Shown here: one piece after another, positions 24,610 to 34,210 of the stretch | Layout: the number at the start of each line of letters is the position of its first letter | Position numbering within the stretch: the first letter of the stretch is position 1 | Source: Agromyces albus | GTDB lineage: Bacteria; Actinomycetota; Actinomycetes; Actinomycetales; Microbacteriaceae | DNA length: 64,000 nt | NCBI RefSeq assembly: GCF_030815405.1 | Contig: NZ_JAUSWX010000001.1 | Location: 2,790,001 to 2,854,000, forward strand | Reading direction: 5' to 3' | Program-made: the position numbers and the translations under genes | Notes under the pieces: model-generated | The model's input: the letters and a program-made list of their open reading frames with translations, nothing else | What the model was told of the DNA's origin: nothing | Databases searched by the model: none

Positions 24610-25875
24610 CTAACGCGCACCGTGGCCCGAGTCCCACATCGCGAGGGCCTCGGCGTCGCTCGCCCGGGCCGACGCCCTGCGGGCGGCATCGAGGGCCGCC
24701 ACGGGGTCGGGCTCCTGGCGCGCGATGATGAGCTGGCGCTCAGCCTCGGCGAGCCGGGTGCGGGCATCTGCGCCGACGACGCCCCTGCCGCGCTCGACCG
24801 CCTCACGAGCGACGCGCAACTGGCTCTCGGCGATCGCCACGGCGCCGCCGAGGGCGCCACGGGCGCCGTCGAGCCGGCCCTGCGCGTTGCGTGCCGCAGC
24901 GCGAGCCACCTCGAGCCGGTCGCGCGCGGCGCGGAGGCGATCACGATCGGCGAACGGGTCGCCCGCGAGGTCGGCCCGCCCCGCCATCACCGCGGAGGCG
25001 TCGCCGACCGCCGCGCCGAGGGCGGCTGCGGCATCCGCGTCCTCCTGCCGATCGCGCTCGCGGCGCCCCTCGACGAGCTCTGCGTCCAGCAGCGCCGCAG
25101 CCTCCGCCGCCTCGGCCTGCGCCGACGCGAGCTCGAGCTCGATCCCCTCGATCGCGGCGAGGTCGCGGGCCGCCCGCTCGAGGCGGTCGCTCGCGAAGGC
25201 GAGCCGCTCGGCCGCGGGCTGCGAGGCCGCGATGCCACGCTGCGCCTCGGCGAGCGCTGCATCGGCATCGGCGAGCCCGGCGTCGATGCGAACGGATGAC
25301 GCGTGCACCCCGGCGAGGGCCGACGACGCGAATCGCGTGGCGAGCCGGTCGAGTGCCGCCCGCGCCTCATCGCGTCGGCGGCCGAGCCGCTCGGCGTCCT
25401 CGCGGAGTGCAGGTGCGTCGTCGCTCGCGCCGCGCTCGGCCCGGCGCCTGGCTGCGAGCGCGGCATCCGCTTCGTCGATCGCCCCGAGCGCCGATCGGCA
25501 GAGGCCCTCGATCCTCGCGCTCCAGGTGTGGCGCTCGGCGGCGGAGTCGGGTTCGGCGTCGTCGAGTTGTTGCTGCAGCAGGAACGCCTCTCGGAGCCAG
25601 CCCCGAGCCCGCGTGACGGCAGTGCGCACCTCGCGAGCCGCGGCCTCGCCGAACTGCGCCTCGGCGAACGCCACCTCGCGCTCGGCCTCTCGCGTCGCGT
25701 TGTCGGCCTGCACGATGAGTCCCTTCGCGCGCACCTCGAGCTCTCGCGTGCCCGTGAGCGCCCGACGCTCGCGACGCACGGCGAGCCTTCGGAACCCCAC
25801 GACCGACCCAGCGAGCAGCAGGCCTGCCAGCCCGAACACGACCACGGAGGGCAACCACCAGAGTGCGTCGGCCAT
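24610..25875 (-). CDS. Membrane-anchored long coiled-coil protein
   Basis: 421 residues from ATG 25875. One N-terminal transmembrane helix (LPSVVVFGLAGLLLAGSVVG, about residues 8-28) followed by almost 390 residues of Ala/Arg/Glu-rich helix with heptad character (AEREVAFAEAQFGEAAAREV; RLEVARAAARNAQGRL). This resembles the helical tail of actinobacterial TPM-domain proteins but has no TPM domain. Probably a cytoplasmic scaffold tethered to the membrane; no enzymatic motif. The longer upstream open frame is noncoding by content. Confidence 0.7.
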   Translation of the reverse strand: MADALWWLPSVVVFGLAGLLLAGSVVGFRRLAVRRERRALTGTRELEVRAKGLIVQADNATREAEREVAFAEAQFGEAAAREVRTAVTRARGWLREAFLLQQQLDDAEPDSAAERHTWSARIEGLCRSALGAIDEADAALAARRRAERGASDDAPALREDAERLGRRRDEARAALDRLATRFASSALAGVHASSVRIDAGLADADAALAEAQRGIAASQPAAERLAFASDRLERAARDLAAIEGIELELASAQAEAAEAAALLDAELVEGRRERDRQEDADAAAALGAAVGDASAVMAGRADLAGDPFADRDRLRAARDRLEVARAAARNAQGRLDGARGALGGAVAIAESQLRVAREAVERGRGVVGADARTRLAEAERQLIIARQEPDPVAALDAARRASARASDAEALAMWDSGHGAR

Positions 25876-26199
25876 GTGCGGGAGTCTAGGCCGTCGAGAT
25901 CGCACACGGCTGGGCGGCATGCACTGGCCCCGCGGCGACCGCGTCTTGGCCGCCGACGTGTTCGAGGAAAGCTCGAAACGGTACACCAGCGTCACGCGCA
26001 CGATACGTCCGCGAAATCTCGTGAACGCACACTTGCCAGAGCGAATGTAACAGGCATGTGAACACGGACTAACAACCCGGCACTGTGAGAAGTGACGACT
26101 CAGTGACCGAACCTTTACCTCGCATGGCGAGCGCGGAAACACGGCGCGAATAGCGTCCCTGACATCCGAGTTCCCACACTGCTCCCCCGGAGGCTCCAA
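25876..26199. promoter_or_regulatory. Intergenic control region upstream of narK
   Basis: 324 bp between divergent genes, less GC-rich than its flanks. Near 26047-26073 there are spaced AC-type half-sites (GTAAC, TGAAC, TAAC) loosely like the GlnR boxes that control nitrogen genes in actinomycetes, though the spacing departs from the strict 11-bp period. A ribosome site CGGAGG lies just before the narK ATG. No clear sigma-70 hexamer pair could be fixed. Confidence 0.35.
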
Positions 26200-27621
26200 A
26201 TGGCACTCACCACCGAACCCCAGACCACGCCCCCCGGCGTCCCGGCTTCGACCGACACCGCGACCAGCGAACTCGTCCACCGGCCAGGTCGCTGGATCGA
26301 CAACTGGAACCCCGAGGACACCTCGCAGTGGAACCTCGTGGGGCGTGCGATCGCCAAGCGCAACCTCGGCTGGTCGATCTTCGCCGAGTTCCTCGGCTTC
26401 GTCGTCTGGCAGCTCTGGAGCATCGTCGTCGTCTCGCTCCCGGCCGTCGGCTTCAACTTCGACACGGGGCAGACGTTCTGGCTCATCTCGATGCCCGCCC
26501 TCGTCGGCGCGACCCTGCGACTCCCCTACACCTTCATGGTGCCTCGCTTCGGCGGCCGCAACTGGACGATCGTCTCGGCAGGGCTCCTGCTGATCCCCGC
26601 GATCGGGCTCGGCATCGCGGTGTCCAACCCCGAGACGCCCTTCGGCGTCATGCTCCTCATGGCGGCGTTCGCCGGCTTCGGCGGCGGCAACTTCGCGAGC
26701 TCGATGGCGAACATCACGTTCTTCTTCCCGCAGCGGGAGAAGGGCTGGGCGCTCGGGCTCAACGCGGCCGGCGGCAACCTCGGCGCATCCGTGGCCCAGT
26801 TCGTCGTGCCGATCGCGATCACGATCGGTGCAGCGGCCACGCTCAACCTCCCGCTCGCGGGCTGGGTCTGGATCCCGCTGATCATCGCGGCGATGATCGG
26901 CGCCTACTTCTTCATGGACAACCTCTCGAGCGCGAAGGCCGACATCGCCGGCTCGCTCGCCGCGGTGCGCGAACCGCACATGTGGATCCTCGCGTTCCTC
27001 TACATCGGCACCTTCGGCTCCTTCATCGGCTTCGCGAGCGTGTTCCCGAAGCTCATCGCCGATCAGTTCCCCGACTTCTCAACCATCCAGGTCGGCTCGG
27101 CCTCGGTCGGGCTCGCCTTCCTCGGTGCGCTCGTCGGCTCGCTCGCCCGTCCCTACGGCGGCAAGCTCGCCGATCGCTTCGGCGGCGCCCTCATCACGGT
27201 GGTCACGTTCGGGGTCATGGCGCTCGGCGCGACGCTCGTGCTGCTGACCCTGCCGGCCGGGAACTTCTGGCTCTTCCTCGGCTGCTTCCTGCTGCTCTTC
27301 GTCGCGAGCGGCGTCGGCAACGGCTCGACCTACCGGATGATCCCCACGGTCTTCGCGGCCCGGGCCGGCACGGCGAACGCCCACGAGAACGCGGCAGACG
27401 TCGGCACGCAACGCAAGGCGGCCGCAGCACTCGGCATCATCTCGGCCGTCGGCGCCTACGGCGGCTTCGCGATCCCGCAGGTGCTCGGCGCCGCCAAGAC
27501 CGGCACCGGCAGCTACGACGCGGCCTTCATCGGCTTCATCGTCGCCTATGTGGTGTTCTCTGCCGTCACGGCCTTCTTCTACCTCCGCCGCGGCTCCTCG
27601 GTGGCGGGGCAGCGCATCTAG
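26200..27621 (+). CDS. narK: Nitrate/nitrite transporter, NarK/NasA family (MFS)
   Basis: 473 residues with about 12 transmembrane helices. Family signatures: the nitrate-signature-like AGFGGGNFASSMANITFFFP (about 165-184) and the second GVGNGSTYRMIP motif (about 370), plus conserved Arg in helix 2 (LRLPYTF). It carries nitrate in (or exchanges nitrate and nitrite). First gene of the cluster with nitrate reductase and its electron-transfer partner, so assimilatory use is likely. Confidence 0.93.
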   Translation: MALTTEPQTTPPGVPASTDTATSELVHRPGRWIDNWNPEDTSQWNLVGRAIAKRNLGWSIFAEFLGFVVWQLWSIVVVSLPAVGFNFDTGQTFWLISMPALVGATLRLPYTFMVPRFGGRNWTIVSAGLLLIPAIGLGIAVSNPETPFGVMLLMAAFAGFGGGNFASSMANITFFFPQREKGWALGLNAAGGNLGASVAQFVVPIAITIGAAATLNLPLAGWVWIPLIIAAMIGAYFFMDNLSSAKADIAGSLAAVREPHMWILAFLYIGTFGSFIGFASVFPKLIADQFPDFSTIQVGSASVGLAFLGALVGSLARPYGGKLADRFGGALITVVTFGVMALGATLVLLTLPAGNFWLFLGCFLLLFVASGVGNGSTYRMIPTVFAARAGTANAHENAADVGTQRKAAAALGIISAVGAYGGFAIPQVLGAAKTGTGSYDAAFIGFIVAYVVFSAVTAFFYLRRGSSVAGQRI

Positions 27622-27663
27622 CACCACCAGCACCATGCACCCGATCCACCTGGAGTACCACTC

Positions 27664-29778
27664 GTGACCATCGCCTCCGGCGTCGCCGACACCCATTGCC
27701 CGTACTGCGCCCTGCAGTGCGCCATGACGGTGACGGCGGCGCCGGATGCGGCCGTTCCCGGGCCAGCCGCCACGATCGCCGGGCGCTTCTTCCCGACGAA
27801 TCGCGGCGGCCTCTGCAAGAAGGGCTGGACCTCGGCCGAGTTGCTCGGCTCGACCGAACGGCTCACGAGCCCGCTCCGCCGCCGCGCCGACGGCGGCTTC
27901 GACGAGATCAGCTGGCACGAAGCGCTCGATGAGATCGCCGAGACCCTCCGCCGCAGCCGCGCCGAGCACGGCGCCGACTCCGTCGGCGTGTTCGGGGGCG
28001 GCGGACTCACGAACGAGAAGTCCTACCTGCTCGGCAAGTTCGCCCGCGTCGCGCTCGGCACCTCGCGCATCGACTACAACGGCCGCTACTGCATGTCGTC
28101 GGCGGCGGCAGCCGGCAACCGCGCCTTCGGCGTCGATCGCGGCCTGCCGTTCCCGGTGACCGACCTCGACGACGCCGACACGATCCTGATCCTCGGCTCG
28201 AACGTCGCCGAGACGATGCCGCCGTTCATCGGCCACCTCGAGGGCGCCCGAGCCGCGGGCGGGCTCATCGTCGTCGACCCTCGAGTAAGCGCCACCGCGC
28301 GTCTCACCCACGACGGCGGCGGGATGCACCTGCAGCCCACGCCCGGCAGCGACCTCGTGCTCCTGCTCGGGCTCATCCACATCGTCATCGCCGAGGGCCT
28401 CGTCGACGAGGAGTACGTGGCCCGGCGCACCGTGGGTGCCGCGAGCCTCGCCCGGAGCGTCAGCCAGTGGTGGCCCGAGCGCGTACAGGAGCACACGGGC
28501 GTGCCCGCATGGGAGCTTCGCTCGGTCGCGCGCCGCCTTGCCGCGAGTAACGGCAGCTACATCCTCACCGGCCGCGGCGTCGAGCAGCACGTCGACGGCA
28601 CCGACACCGCAACCGCGGCGATCAACCTCGCGCTCCTCCTCGGCCTTCCCGGCACCGGCCGATCGGGCTACGGCACCCTCACCGGCCAGGGCAACGGCCA
28701 AGGCGGTCGCGAGCACGGCCAGAAGGCCGACCAGCTCCCGGGCTACCGGAAGATCACCGACCCCGACGCCCGCGCCCACGTCGCCCGAGTGTGGGGCATC
28801 GACCCCGACTCGCTTCCCGGCGCCGGCCTTCCCGCCGTGCAACTCCTCGCGTCCCTCGGACAGCCCGACGGCGTGCGCTGCCTGCTCGTGCACGGCTCGA
28901 ATCTCGTGATCTCCTCGCCCGACGTCACCGCGGTGCGTGCGGGCATCGAACGGCTCGACCTGCTCGTCGTCTGCGACTTCTTCTTCACCGAGACGGCCTC
29001 GCTCGCCGATCTCGTGCTGCCCGTCACGCAATGGGCCGAGGAGGAGGGCACGATGACCTCCCTCGAGGGCCGCGTCCTCCGCCGCCGGGCCGCCCTCGCG
29101 CCGCCCGCCGGGGTGCGCGACGAGCTCTGGATCCTCAGCGAGCTCGCGCGGCGACTCGACGCACCCTCGACGTTCAGCGACCGGCCCGAGGAGGTCTTCG
29201 AGGAGCTGCGGCTCGCCTCCGAGGGCGGCCTCGCCGACTACTCCGGCATCAGCTACGAGGCGCTCGACCGGGGTGAGGAGGCCTACTGGCCGTATCCGCG
29301 CGGCTCGGCGGGCACGCCTCGACTCTTCCTCGACCGGTTCGCCCACCCCGACGGACTCGCGCGCATCGTGCCCGTGCGCCCGTCGGCCAAGGCCGAGCCG
29401 CTGCACCAGGGCGGTGCGCTCACGCTCATCACCGGCCGCGTGCTCGAGCACTACCAGTCGGGCGCGCAGACCCGGCGCGTCGACGAGCTCCAGTCCGCCC
29501 AGCCCGAAGCGCGAGTGCAGTTGCATCCGGCGACCGCCTCCCGACTGGGCATCGAGGACGGCGGCTGGATCGAGCTCGAGACGGCGCGCGGCACCGCCCG
29601 CGGTCGCGCCGCGATCACGGGTGACATCCGTCAGGACACCGTCTTCATGCCGTTCCACTTCCCCGGCGACCAGACCGCGAACCTGCTCACGCTCTCGGCC
29701 ACCGACCCGATCTCGGGAATGCCCGAGTTCAAGACCGCCGCGGTGCACGTGCGCCCGATCCCGGAGGCGATCTCATGA
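27664..29778 (+). CDS. Assimilatory nitrate reductase catalytic subunit (molybdopterin, [4Fe-4S])
   Basis: 704 residues from GTG 27664 (TGGAG upstream). The N-terminal [4Fe-4S] site is HCPYCALQC with the fourth Cys in GLCKKGW; next come the molybdopterin oxidoreductase core (YNGRYCMSSAAAAGNRAFG, with the Mo-ligand Cys) and the C-terminal dinucleotide-binding domain (LITGRVLEHYQSGAQTRR). This is the Nas/NarB-type cytoplasmic nitrate reductase; there is no Tat signal. It overlaps the FAD/[2Fe-2S] gene by ATGA and so probably receives electrons from it. No nitrite reductase gene is in the window. Confidence 0.92.
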   Translation: MTIASGVADTHCPYCALQCAMTVTAAPDAAVPGPAATIAGRFFPTNRGGLCKKGWTSAELLGSTERLTSPLRRRADGGFDEISWHEALDEIAETLRRSRAEHGADSVGVFGGGGLTNEKSYLLGKFARVALGTSRIDYNGRYCMSSAAAAGNRAFGVDRGLPFPVTDLDDADTILILGSNVAETMPPFIGHLEGARAAGGLIVVDPRVSATARLTHDGGGMHLQPTPGSDLVLLLGLIHIVIAEGLVDEEYVARRTVGAASLARSVSQWWPERVQEHTGVPAWELRSVARRLAASNGSYILTGRGVEQHVDGTDTATAAINLALLLGLPGTGRSGYGTLTGQGNGQGGREHGQKADQLPGYRKITDPDARAHVARVWGIDPDSLPGAGLPAVQLLASLGQPDGVRCLLVHGSNLVISSPDVTAVRAGIERLDLLVVCDFFFTETASLADLVLPVTQWAEEEGTMTSLEGRVLRRRAALAPPAGVRDELWILSELARRLDAPSTFSDRPEEVFEELRLASEGGLADYSGISYEALDRGEEAYWPYPRGSAGTPRLFLDRFAHPDGLARIVPVRPSAKAEPLHQGGALTLITGRVLEHYQSGAQTRRVDELQSAQPEARVQLHPATASRLGIEDGGWIELETARGTARGRAAITGDIRQDTVFMPFHFPGDQTANLLTLSATDPISGMPEFKTAAVHVRPIPEAIS

Positions 29779-31391
29779 CCACCCCCCTTCGCGTGCTCGT
29801 CGTGGGCTTCGGCCCCGTCGCGGCACGATTCGCCGAAGACCTACTGCCTGCGCTCGAGTCGGGGGCGATCGAGCTCACGATCGTGGGCGCCGAGGCATCC
29901 GATGCCTACAACCGCGTGCTCGTCGCCGAGTACGCCGTCGGTCATGCCACGCTCGCCGGAATGGAGATCGCCGACACCGTCGCGTTGCGCGGGGCCGGTG
30001 CGAGCGTGCGCACCGGCGTCGCCGTGCGATCCATCGATCGCCGCGCCCGCACCGCGACGCTGAGCGACGACTCCGTCGAGCCGTGGGACCGCCTCGTCTT
30101 CGCGACCGGCGCCCGTGCCCTCATCCCACCGCTCGGCGGCCTCGAGCAGTCTCGCCTCATGAACGACCGCGAGCGCGAGGAGCTGCTGCTCCGATCCAAC
30201 GACCAGGAGCTCGCCGACGGCGTGACCGCGTTACGCGACCTCGCCGACGCCGACGCGGTGCGTCTCGCGGTGCGTGACCGGCGCCGCGTCATCGTGCTCG
30301 GCGCCGGCGTGCTCGGCCTCGAGATCGCGCTCGCCGCCGCTCGCGAGGGGGCCGACGTCTGCGTCGTGCACACCGGCGGGTTCCCGATGGGCCGCAACCT
30401 CGACCGGGGCGCAGGGCACGTGCTCACCGCCGCGGCTCGCGCAGCGGGCGTCAGCCTCATCGCGCACAGCCGCATCGAAGACGTGGTCTACACCCACGAC
30501 GAACAGGGCAGGGCCCACTTCGACGCGCTGCTCTCCTCCGACGGCAAGATGATCCACGGCGACCTGCTCATCCTCTCGTGCGGCGTGCGGGCGCGCACCG
30601 AGCTCGCCCGCAGCGCACGCCTGCCCGTGGCATCCGGCATCCTCGTCGACCGCGACCTCTCGAGCTGGGGCGACGCCGACGTGTTCGCGATCGGCGATTG
30701 CGCCCAGGTGCTCGCGAAGCCCGACGAGCTCATCGACCTCGAGAACGCGCCGGGTGCGCCGTCGGGACTCATCGGGCCGGGCTGGCGCCAGGCCGAGTGG
30801 CTCGCTGCGCGCCTTCGCGCCGAGGTCGCCGGACTCCCCGCACCCGAGCTGCTGCCGATCGAGTCGCCGTCGGTCGTGACGCTGAAGGCCGAGGGCGTCG
30901 ATGTCGTCGCCGCGGGCGACGTGTCTGCCGAGCCGTGGGACGACGACCCGGTCACGACCGGCGCGCCGCGACGAGTCGCCCAGTGGGCGGATCCCGAGCA
31001 CGGCCGTTACGTGAAGCTCGTGACTCGCGACGGCGTGCTCGAGGCGATGGCGTGCGTCGGGATGCCGCGCACCGCGGCCGAGCTCACCCTGCTCTACCAG
31101 CGACGCGGCGAGTTGCCGGCCGACCGCTCGGTGCTGTTGCGGCACGACGGTCCCGACCATGTCGCCGCGGCGGCATCCGACGACCCGGCCGCAACGGTCT
31201 GCTGGTGCAACGGCGTCAGCGCCGGGCGCATCACCGAGGTCGCCGCAGAGGGCCACACGACCGTCGAGAGCGTCGGCGCGTGCACGCGGGCGGGCACCGG
31301 TTGCGGCGGCTGCAAGTCGCGCATCGGGGAGCTGCTCGAGGCGTACCTCGAGTCGAGCGCAGCGGCGGGCGCGGAAGAGGTCGCGGTCTGA
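29775..31391 (+). CDS. FAD-dependent oxidoreductase with BFD-like [2Fe-2S] domain (nitrate reductase electron-transfer subunit)
   Basis: 538 residues. Two Rossmann folds: FAD-binding VLVVGFGPVAARF (about 7-19) and NAD(P)-binding VIVLGAGVLGLEIALAAAREG (about 175), with the FAD motif DVFAIGDCA. A C-terminal BFD-like cluster has CWCNG and, later, CTRAGTGCGGCKSR (about 475-515). The same arrangement is seen in NasB-type subunits and in the N-terminal half of NirB, which move electrons from NAD(P)H to nitrate or nitrite reductase. Translationally coupled to the nitrate reductase by ATGA. Confidence 0.88.
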   Translation: MTTPLRVLVVGFGPVAARFAEDLLPALESGAIELTIVGAEASDAYNRVLVAEYAVGHATLAGMEIADTVALRGAGASVRTGVAVRSIDRRARTATLSDDSVEPWDRLVFATGARALIPPLGGLEQSRLMNDREREELLLRSNDQELADGVTALRDLADADAVRLAVRDRRRVIVLGAGVLGLEIALAAAREGADVCVVHTGGFPMGRNLDRGAGHVLTAAARAAGVSLIAHSRIEDVVYTHDEQGRAHFDALLSSDGKMIHGDLLILSCGVRARTELARSARLPVASGILVDRDLSSWGDADVFAIGDCAQVLAKPDELIDLENAPGAPSGLIGPGWRQAEWLAARLRAEVAGLPAPELLPIESPSVVTLKAEGVDVVAAGDVSAEPWDDDPVTTGAPRRVAQWADPEHGRYVKLVTRDGVLEAMACVGMPRTAAELTLLYQRRGELPADRSVLLRHDGPDHVAAAASDDPAATVCWCNGVSAGRITEVAAEGHTTVESVGACTRAGTGCGGCKSRIGELLEAYLESSAAAGAEEVAV

Positions 31392-31459
31392 GGCTCGGCG
31401 GGCTCTGAGGCAGGCGCTGAGGGGCTCTGAGGCGAGCCCGCAGGCTCACCGCCGCGGCG

Positions 31460-32644
31460 TCACCACGGCAGCGGCAGCGCCGCGACGCGCTCGCCCCGAC
31501 GCGCGCCACCGGTTGGCACGATGAGCAGACCCTCCGCCTCGGCCAGGCCGCGCAGCATGCCCGATCCCTGCCGCTGCGTCGGCACCGCCCCGCCCGGCTC
31601 GCGGCGGTAGGCGACGAAGCGCGTCACGCGCGCACCCGCGAGGTCGGCCCCGAGCTCGATCTCGTGCGGAGGCGCGGCGGGCCGCCCGAGCATGCCGTCG
31701 AGGAGCGGCACGCCGAGCACGATGAAGGCCACCATCGCCGCCATCGGGTTGCCGGGCAGGCAGAGCACGGCGCGCTCGGGGCCGAGCCGGGCGAGCATGG
31801 TCGGATGCCCCGGCCGCATGGCGATGCCGTCGACCTCGAGCTCGGCCCGCGCGGCCTCGAGCGCAGCGCGCAGGTGGTCGGAGGCGCCGCGCGCAGTGCC
31901 GCCCGTGCAGATGAGCAGCCGCCCGTCGCCCGCTCGCAACGCATCGACGGTGCGATCGAGGAGGTCGGGCACGCGCTCGACCGAGCCGACGTCGGCGCCG
32001 AGCGAGGCGAGCAGGCCCGGGAGCTGGACGCCGTAGGCGTCGCGCACCGAGCCCGGCTCGGGGATGCCGCGGGTGACGACCTCGTCGCCGAGGAACGCGA
32101 GGTCGACCACGGGCCGCTCGCGCACGGGCAGGAGGTCGTGCCCGGCGACGGCGGCGAGCGCGAGGCGCGGCGGGGTGAGCACGGCACCGGCCGCGATGAG
32201 GATCTCGCCCGAGGCGCTCTCCTCGCCCGCGGGGCGGATGTGCTCGCGCACGCGAGGCTCGTCGGCCCGCGCGTCGGGGCCGCGATACAGCACGCCGTCG
32301 GCGACCGCGCCGTGCTCGGAGCGGAGCACCCCCACTTCACCAGACGGCGTGGGCGCCCCCGAGGCGACCGGACGGGCAAGTCCCGCCGTGAGCGGCCGTG
32401 GCGGCGGATCGCCCGCGCGGAGCGGCTCGGCGAGACGCCACGGCGGGTCGCCCGCGACGACCCAGCCGTCCATGGCCGAGGTGTCGTGCGCCGGGATCGC
32501 CGCGTGCGCCTGCACGTCGAGAGCGAGGGTGCGTCCGAGCGCGCCGGGAGCGAGCTCGACGTGCTCGGCGGGCGTCAGCAGGGCTGATCCCACTCGATGG
32601 GCGGCCGCCCGCGCGGCATCCCAGGCCACGTGCCGCAGGTTCAC
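31460..32644 (-). CDS. moeA: Molybdopterin molybdenumtransferase
   Basis: 394 residues from GTG 32644, which overlaps the stop of the upstream DUF6457 gene (GTGA). MoeA landmarks: HDTSAMDGWVV in domain I, VASGAPTP/GVLYRGPDARAD in place of the usual segment, TPPRLALAAVAGHDLLPV, and the MoaB-like domain LICTGGTARGASDH, LPGNPMAA. It inserts molybdate into adenylated molybdopterin. It faces the nitrate reductase genes, whose enzyme needs this cofactor. Confidence 0.92.
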   Translation of the reverse strand: MNLRHVAWDAARAAAHRVGSALLTPAEHVELAPGALGRTLALDVQAHAAIPAHDTSAMDGWVVAGDPPWRLAEPLRAGDPPPRPLTAGLARPVASGAPTPSGEVGVLRSEHGAVADGVLYRGPDARADEPRVREHIRPAGEESASGEILIAAGAVLTPPRLALAAVAGHDLLPVRERPVVDLAFLGDEVVTRGIPEPGSVRDAYGVQLPGLLASLGADVGSVERVPDLLDRTVDALRAGDGRLLICTGGTARGASDHLRAALEAARAELEVDGIAMRPGHPTMLARLGPERAVLCLPGNPMAAMVAFIVLGVPLLDGMLGRPAAPPHEIELGADLAGARVTRFVAYRREPGGAVPTQRQGSGMLRGLAEAEGLLIVPTGGARRGERVAALPLPW

Positions 32645-32904
32645 CCGGCCTGGCTCGTCTCGGCGATCAGGGCGGTGACGGCGGCCGACGCGCGCCGAAC
32701 GGCCTCCGCGTCTCCGCCGGCCCGCCCGGCGGCGATGCCGACGAGCAGGGTGGTGAGCGGTGCCGCGGGGCGCATCACGGCGTGGGCTGCGTCGCGGGCG
32801 ACGTCGAGCGCGAGCTCGATGTCGACCGGATAGTCGGCGCCGAGGTCGAGCGCCTCGGCGACGCGCCGCGCCCATTGCTCGAGCGTCATGCTGTCGTCGG
32901 TCAT
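32641..32904 (-). CDS. DUF6457 small helical protein
   Basis: 87 residues from ATG 32904 with GGGAGG upstream; the earlier in-frame start lacks a site. All-helical, beginning MTDDSMTLEQWARRVAEAL, a form of actinobacterial DUF6457 typically found beside molybdenum-cofactor genes. It is sandwiched between mobA and moeA, overlapping moeA by 4 bp, so it probably acts in cofactor assembly or delivery. No catalytic motif. Confidence 0.8.
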   Translation of the reverse strand: MTDDSMTLEQWARRVAEALDLGADYPVDIELALDVARDAAHAVMRPAAPLTTLLVGIAAGRAGGDAEAVRRASAAVTALIAETSQAG

Positions 32905-32945
32905 GACCGTTCCTCCCGTCGACGTGCCGAGGGCACGCAATCAGC

Positions 32946-33569
32946 CTATGGCGTGCCGTTCCCGGGTGACGTTCGGAGTCGGATGCCGGCGCGCGCCGCG
33001 TCGTCGGGAGTGTCGACGTCGTCGGTGAGACCGGGCTGCAGCGCCACGTCGGCGAGGTCGAGCCCGGCGAGCACCCGACGGAGTGAGAGGTTCTCGAGGC
33101 CGCCGCGGGCGTACGCCGCGTCGACGGCAGCACGGAGGGCCGCGGCGCGGTAGACCGCGAGGAGCGGCTGGCGCACTCCGTCGGCGTCGACCGCGACGCA
33201 TCCGTCGGGCCCGGTCGCCGCAGCGAGCAGAGGGCCGATCGCTTCATCGGCGCGCGGGAGGTCGACGGCGAGCACCACCACGCGCTCAGGCGTCTCGGGC
33301 AGCGCCGCGAGACCCGCTGCGAGCGCGGCGGCCGGTCCGCCCCACCGCGGCAACTCGCTCACGGCGCGGACCCCGGCCTGGAAGCGGTCGTCGTCGAGAC
33401 CCGCGGCACCGACGACGACGATGGCGGATGCCCCGGCCATGGCATCGAGCGCCCGATCGAGCAGCCGGCGACCCTCGAACTCCAGCTCGGCCTTGCTCCG
33501 GCCGCCGAGCCGGCTGCCTCGTCCGCCGGCGAGCACGATCGCCGCCCAGTCGCCGTCGCGCATCTCCAC
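32946..33569 (-). CDS. mobA: Molybdenum cofactor guanylyltransferase-like nucleotidyltransferase
   Basis: 207 residues (GTG 33569; the ATG two codons later is an equal choice). The nucleotide-binding loop LAGGRGSRLGGRSKAEL (about 14-30) is the MobA signature and LAVDLPR carries the Mg-binding Asp. MobA links GMP to the molybdenum cofactor, giving the bis-MGD form used by the nitrate reductase encoded nearby. First gene of the mobA-DUF6457-moeA operon. Confidence 0.9.
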   Translation of the reverse strand: MEMRDGDWAAIVLAGGRGSRLGGRSKAELEFEGRRLLDRALDAMAGASAIVVVGAAGLDDDRFQAGVRAVSELPRWGGPAAALAAGLAALPETPERVVVLAVDLPRADEAIGPLLAAATGPDGCVAVDADGVRQPLLAVYRAAALRAAVDAAYARGGLENLSLRRVLAGLDLADVALQPGLTDDVDTPDDAARAGIRLRTSPGNGTP

Positions 33570-33649
33570 GAGGCCTACGGTACGCCCGTGCAGCGCTGGG
33601 AATCGCAGCGGAGCTTGGCAGCGGCATCCGACCGCCTTACTCTCGGCTC

Positions 33650-34210
33650 ATGAGGGTGCTTCTGAAACTCACGCTCGACTGCACGCCCGACGCGGCGTGG
33701 CGGGCCCTCAAGAGCCCTGCCGTGCTGCGCGAGGTCGTGGCGCCGTGGCTCGACTTCACTTCACTCGAAACCGGCGGACTGCCCACCGAGTGGCCCGAGG
33801 GCGAGCATCGGGTGCGCACGCTCGCCTTCCGCCGCTGGCCCGCAGGCGAGGAACTCGTCGACGTGAGCTACCCGGGCGGGCTGCCCGCCGGGGTCCGGAT
33901 GCTCCGCGACGCCGGCGGCGCCATCACGGGGCCGTTCGCCGCCTTCGACCGCTGGGATCACCGCATGGCCGTCTCGGCCCTCCCCGACGGGCGCACCCTC
34001 TACCGCGACCGCCTGCTCGCGAGCGCCGGCGCCCTCGACGTGCTCGCGTGGTATCCCACGTGGGCGTTCTGGCAGTGGCGCGGGATGCGGCTCCGCCAGC
34101 TCGCGCCGGGCTGGGCCTACGACCCGCCGGGAACAGCGGATGCCGCGGCAGCCGAGCACTCCTCGCCGGTCGCCGGAGCAGTCACGCGAGACGGCGAGGC
34201 GCCCGCATGA
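33650..34210 (+). CDS. SRPBCC-like (START-domain fold) conserved protein
   Basis: 186 residues from ATG 33650. The N terminus MRVLLKLTLDCTPDAAWRALKSP resembles the beta-strand-helix opening of polyketide cyclase/SRPBCC proteins, and FDRWDHRMAVSALPDGRTLYRDRL fits the central sheet. No catalytic residues are known for this group. Overlaps the next gene by ATGA, so the pair is translated together. Confidence 0.65.
   Translation: MRVLLKLTLDCTPDAAWRALKSPAVLREVVAPWLDFTSLETGGLPTEWPEGEHRVRTLAFRRWPAGEELVDVSYPGGLPAGVRMLRDAGGAITGPFAAFDRWDHRMAVSALPDGRTLYRDRLLASAGALDVLAWYPTWAFWQWRGMRLRQLAPGWAYDPPGTADAAAAEHSSPVAGAVTRDGEAPA

Noticed and set aside
26047-26073. A definite GlnR operator upstream of narK
   Set aside because: Half-sites are present but the spacing departs from the 11-bp period by one base, so it is kept only as a weak candidate.
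27079-29748. An 889-codon minus-strand frame opposite narK and the nitrate reductase gene
   Set aside because: Shadow of two recognised plus-strand genes; His/Arg/Glu-rich translation with no domain.
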